Assembly: GCA_028690755.1 (NCBI GenBank)
Contig: JAQVAO010000023.1
Location: 1-8,039 of the forward strand
Direction of reading: 5' to 3'
Source: Patescibacteria group bacterium
GTDB taxonomy: Bacteria; Patescibacteriota; UBA1384; XYA2-FULL-43-10; CAINNR01
Length of the DNA stretch: 8,039 nucleotides
The number at the start of each line of letters is the position of its first letter. Positions within the stretch are counted from its first letter, which is position 1. The notes beneath the pieces were generated by a model. The model searched no databases. It was not told the origin of the DNA and saw only the letters and a program-made list of their open reading frames with translations. The translations under genes and the position numbers were made by a program. Below, one piece after another: positions 6,995-8,039 of the stretch.

Positions 6995-7849
6995 TTATTT
7001 TCTCACAATTTCGTTTTTGTCATCTACTCCCTTAATTTCGAGTTGTCCATTCCCAATAATAATAAATTTATTTTTCCCAGCTACATCCGAAACAACAAGT
7101 TTTGCATTATTATTTATTGTGATTGTTGACTTTCCAACTACATCAACATGCCACTCTTCACCAGACGGAATTTCAATAGTAGCTTTTCCAATGATCTCTT
7201 TTTCAACAATTTTAATTTCACCAGAAGGCACCGGCTGTTCGACCTTCTGCTCTAAAATTTGACCGGTAGGTGCATCCTCACGATCAATTTCCGTTGGCGA
7301 ATTTCGATCCTCACTATGTTCACCGTTTTGACCAGACGGTTCTCCACCAACAATTCTAGCCTCCAGCGAAGCCGCTGTATCAGCATCAGCCTCGCCTTTT
7401 GCTCGTGTAAATGTTTCATGACTTAAAGCAACCGCATCTTGGCCTACTGGCAATTCAGTTTTTTTTCCTACTTCTGCTTCGATCTCCCCAGCATCTGCCC
7501 CTTCCGCCTGTAACTCACCTTCGACCACTTCTTCAATCTGCTCATCAGCTTTAGCAACTTCTTCCGGTACTGCTGGTGCTTCTTCTCCAGGGGAAGTTTC
7601 TGCTGCGAGATCATGGTCAGCAGCAACCTCTGGCTCTTCGACTTTAACCTGAGGCACTTCTTGTTCAGCAGGTGCAACCGGCTGACCATTTTCAAAAGTT
7701 TCTATCGGTTTATTTTCTCCATCAACTTCTCCAGCTTCAATCTCTTCTCTCAACACATCTTCACCAGCTTCCTGTAGGGCTTTTCTGATGAACTCGTTGG
7801 GAGACATTTTTGCAACCTCTCCACTCTCTCTTTGACCGAAATCAATCAT
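6995..7849 (-). CDS. Acidic low-complexity protein with C-terminal beta-type repeats
   Basis: A 284-residue protein of unknown function. Residues 17-40 are probably helical. Residues about 30-210 are rich in Glu, Ala, Val, Pro and Gly and are very likely disordered and strongly acidic. Residues 219-284 hold three full short repeats and a partial fourth, each starting near a Gly-Lys pair (221-222, 239-240, 258-259, then DK 277-278) followed by alternating hydrophobic residues, as in a small beta-solenoid. There is no signal peptide or membrane helix, so it is probably cytoplasmic. The ATG at 7849 has GGAG seven bases upstream. A second ATG at codon 15 also has a GAGG eight bases upstream, so the start could be 42 bp shorter. 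It is followed after 17 bp by the ATPase gene, in the same frame, suggesting a partner or scaffold role for that ATPase (inference). The long anti-parallel and alternative-frame readings of this stretch come from its biased codons. Confidence 0.85.
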   Translation of the reverse strand: MIDFGQRESGEVAKMSPNEFIRKALQEAGEDVLREEIEAGEVDGENKPIETFENGQPVAPAEQEVPQVKVEEPEVAADHDLAAETSPGEEAPAVPEEVAKADEQIEEVVEGELQAEGADAGEIEAEVGKKTELPVGQDAVALSHETFTRAKGEADADTAASLEARIVGGEPSGQNGEHSEDRNSPTEIDREDAPTGQILEQKVEQPVPSGEIKIVEKEIIGKATIEIPSGEEWHVDVVGKSTITINNNAKLVVSDVAGKNKFIIIGNGQLEIKGVDDKNEIVRK

Positions 7850-7850
7850 A

Positions 7851-8039
7851 TTAATTCTCCTTTCCTCTCAAAATCTCACCACCTTGAAAGAATTTTTTCC
7901 AATTTTTTACTGATGACGTTTCAGGTTCGGCGCCACGGAATTTTATTGTCAGATTTCCAGGTTCAGCCGTAGGAATAATTTCTTCTATCCTAAGATCATA
8001 GATTTGACCATCTTTCAAAATTAATCTCCAGCTTTGACC
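7851..8039 (-). CDS. 3' end of an unrecognised gene (partial)
   Basis: The last 62 codons of an open frame enter from the right edge and end at TAA (7851-7853). The start lies outside the window. The visible peptide looks like a small beta-rich fold (strands around WRLILKDG, IYDLRIEEI and GNLTIKFRG) followed by a basic, aromatic stretch (VKNWKKFF) and a short polar tail. I do not recognise the family and see no catalytic motif, signal peptide or membrane segment in this part. Its stop codon is separated from the next ATG by a single base, and the Shine-Dalgarno site of that next gene (GGAG at 7857-7860) lies inside its last codons. The two are therefore almost certainly co-transcribed and probably translationally coupled, which ties this protein to the acidic protein and the ATPase downstream. 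The coding call rests on an uninterrupted frame, fit to the next gene and sensible composition. Confidence 0.75.
   Translation of the reverse strand, partial: GQSWRLILKDGQIYDLRIEEIIPTAEPGNLTIKFRGAEPETSSVKNWKKFFQGGEILRGKEN

Noticed and set aside
7017..7695. Frames on both strands within the acidic gene
   Set aside because: They arise from the Glu/Ala codon bias of the acidic protein. The minus-strand one is a Lys/Arg-rich frameshift product.
1..8039. CRISPR array, tRNA, rRNA or insertion sequence
   Set aside because: I found no regularly spaced direct repeats, cloverleaf, rRNA-like stretch, transposase motif or terminal inverted repeats by eye.

Overview
The window is gene-dense and every gene I can support lies on the minus strand, so it reads from high to low coordinates. 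It suggests a Patescibacteria/CPR bacterium, probably a Parcubacteria-like lineage. The reasons are AT-rich DNA with very short intergenic gaps, an RNA-polymerase-associated protein joining sigma region 4 to a HARE-HTH domain, a small two-repeat protein of a kind I associate with CPR genomes, and two membrane-anchored VirD4/HerA-like ATPases with no classical conjugation genes beside them. The standard genetic code fits: no reading frame needs UGA reassigned. This taxonomic call is inference.

Layout in transcription order. (1) 8039-7851: the 3' end of an unrecognised gene. (2) 7849-6995: an acidic, low-complexity protein ending in about 3.5 short beta-type repeats. (3) 6976-4433: the first membrane-anchored ATPase, starting at TTG behind a strong Shine-Dalgarno site. 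These three are tightly packed and look like one operon. (4) A 76-bp gap holding a near-consensus promoter with a perfect 7-bp inverted repeat filling its spacer. (5) 4356-3820: a small protein with an internal 61-residue duplication. (6) 3803-2763: the sigma-region-4/HARE-HTH protein, 16 bp downstream in the same operon. (7) A 52-bp gap with a second promoter. (8) 2710 to beyond position 1: a second ATPase, paralogous to the first and still open at the window edge.

Working together (inference): the two ATPases share a whole architecture, namely an N-terminal membrane helix, a shared N-terminal domain and a RecA-like motor with intact Walker motifs. They may be partners or subunits of one envelope machine moving DNA or protein, or alternative motors for different substrates. 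Between them sits a two-gene cassette encoding a possible transcription regulator. Both internal promoters place ACAA near -35 and TTGT just upstream of -10, so co-regulation is possible. No VirB4, VirB6, relaxase, pilin, tRNA, rRNA, CRISPR array or insertion sequence is visible. No stretch longer than 300 bases lacks a gene.
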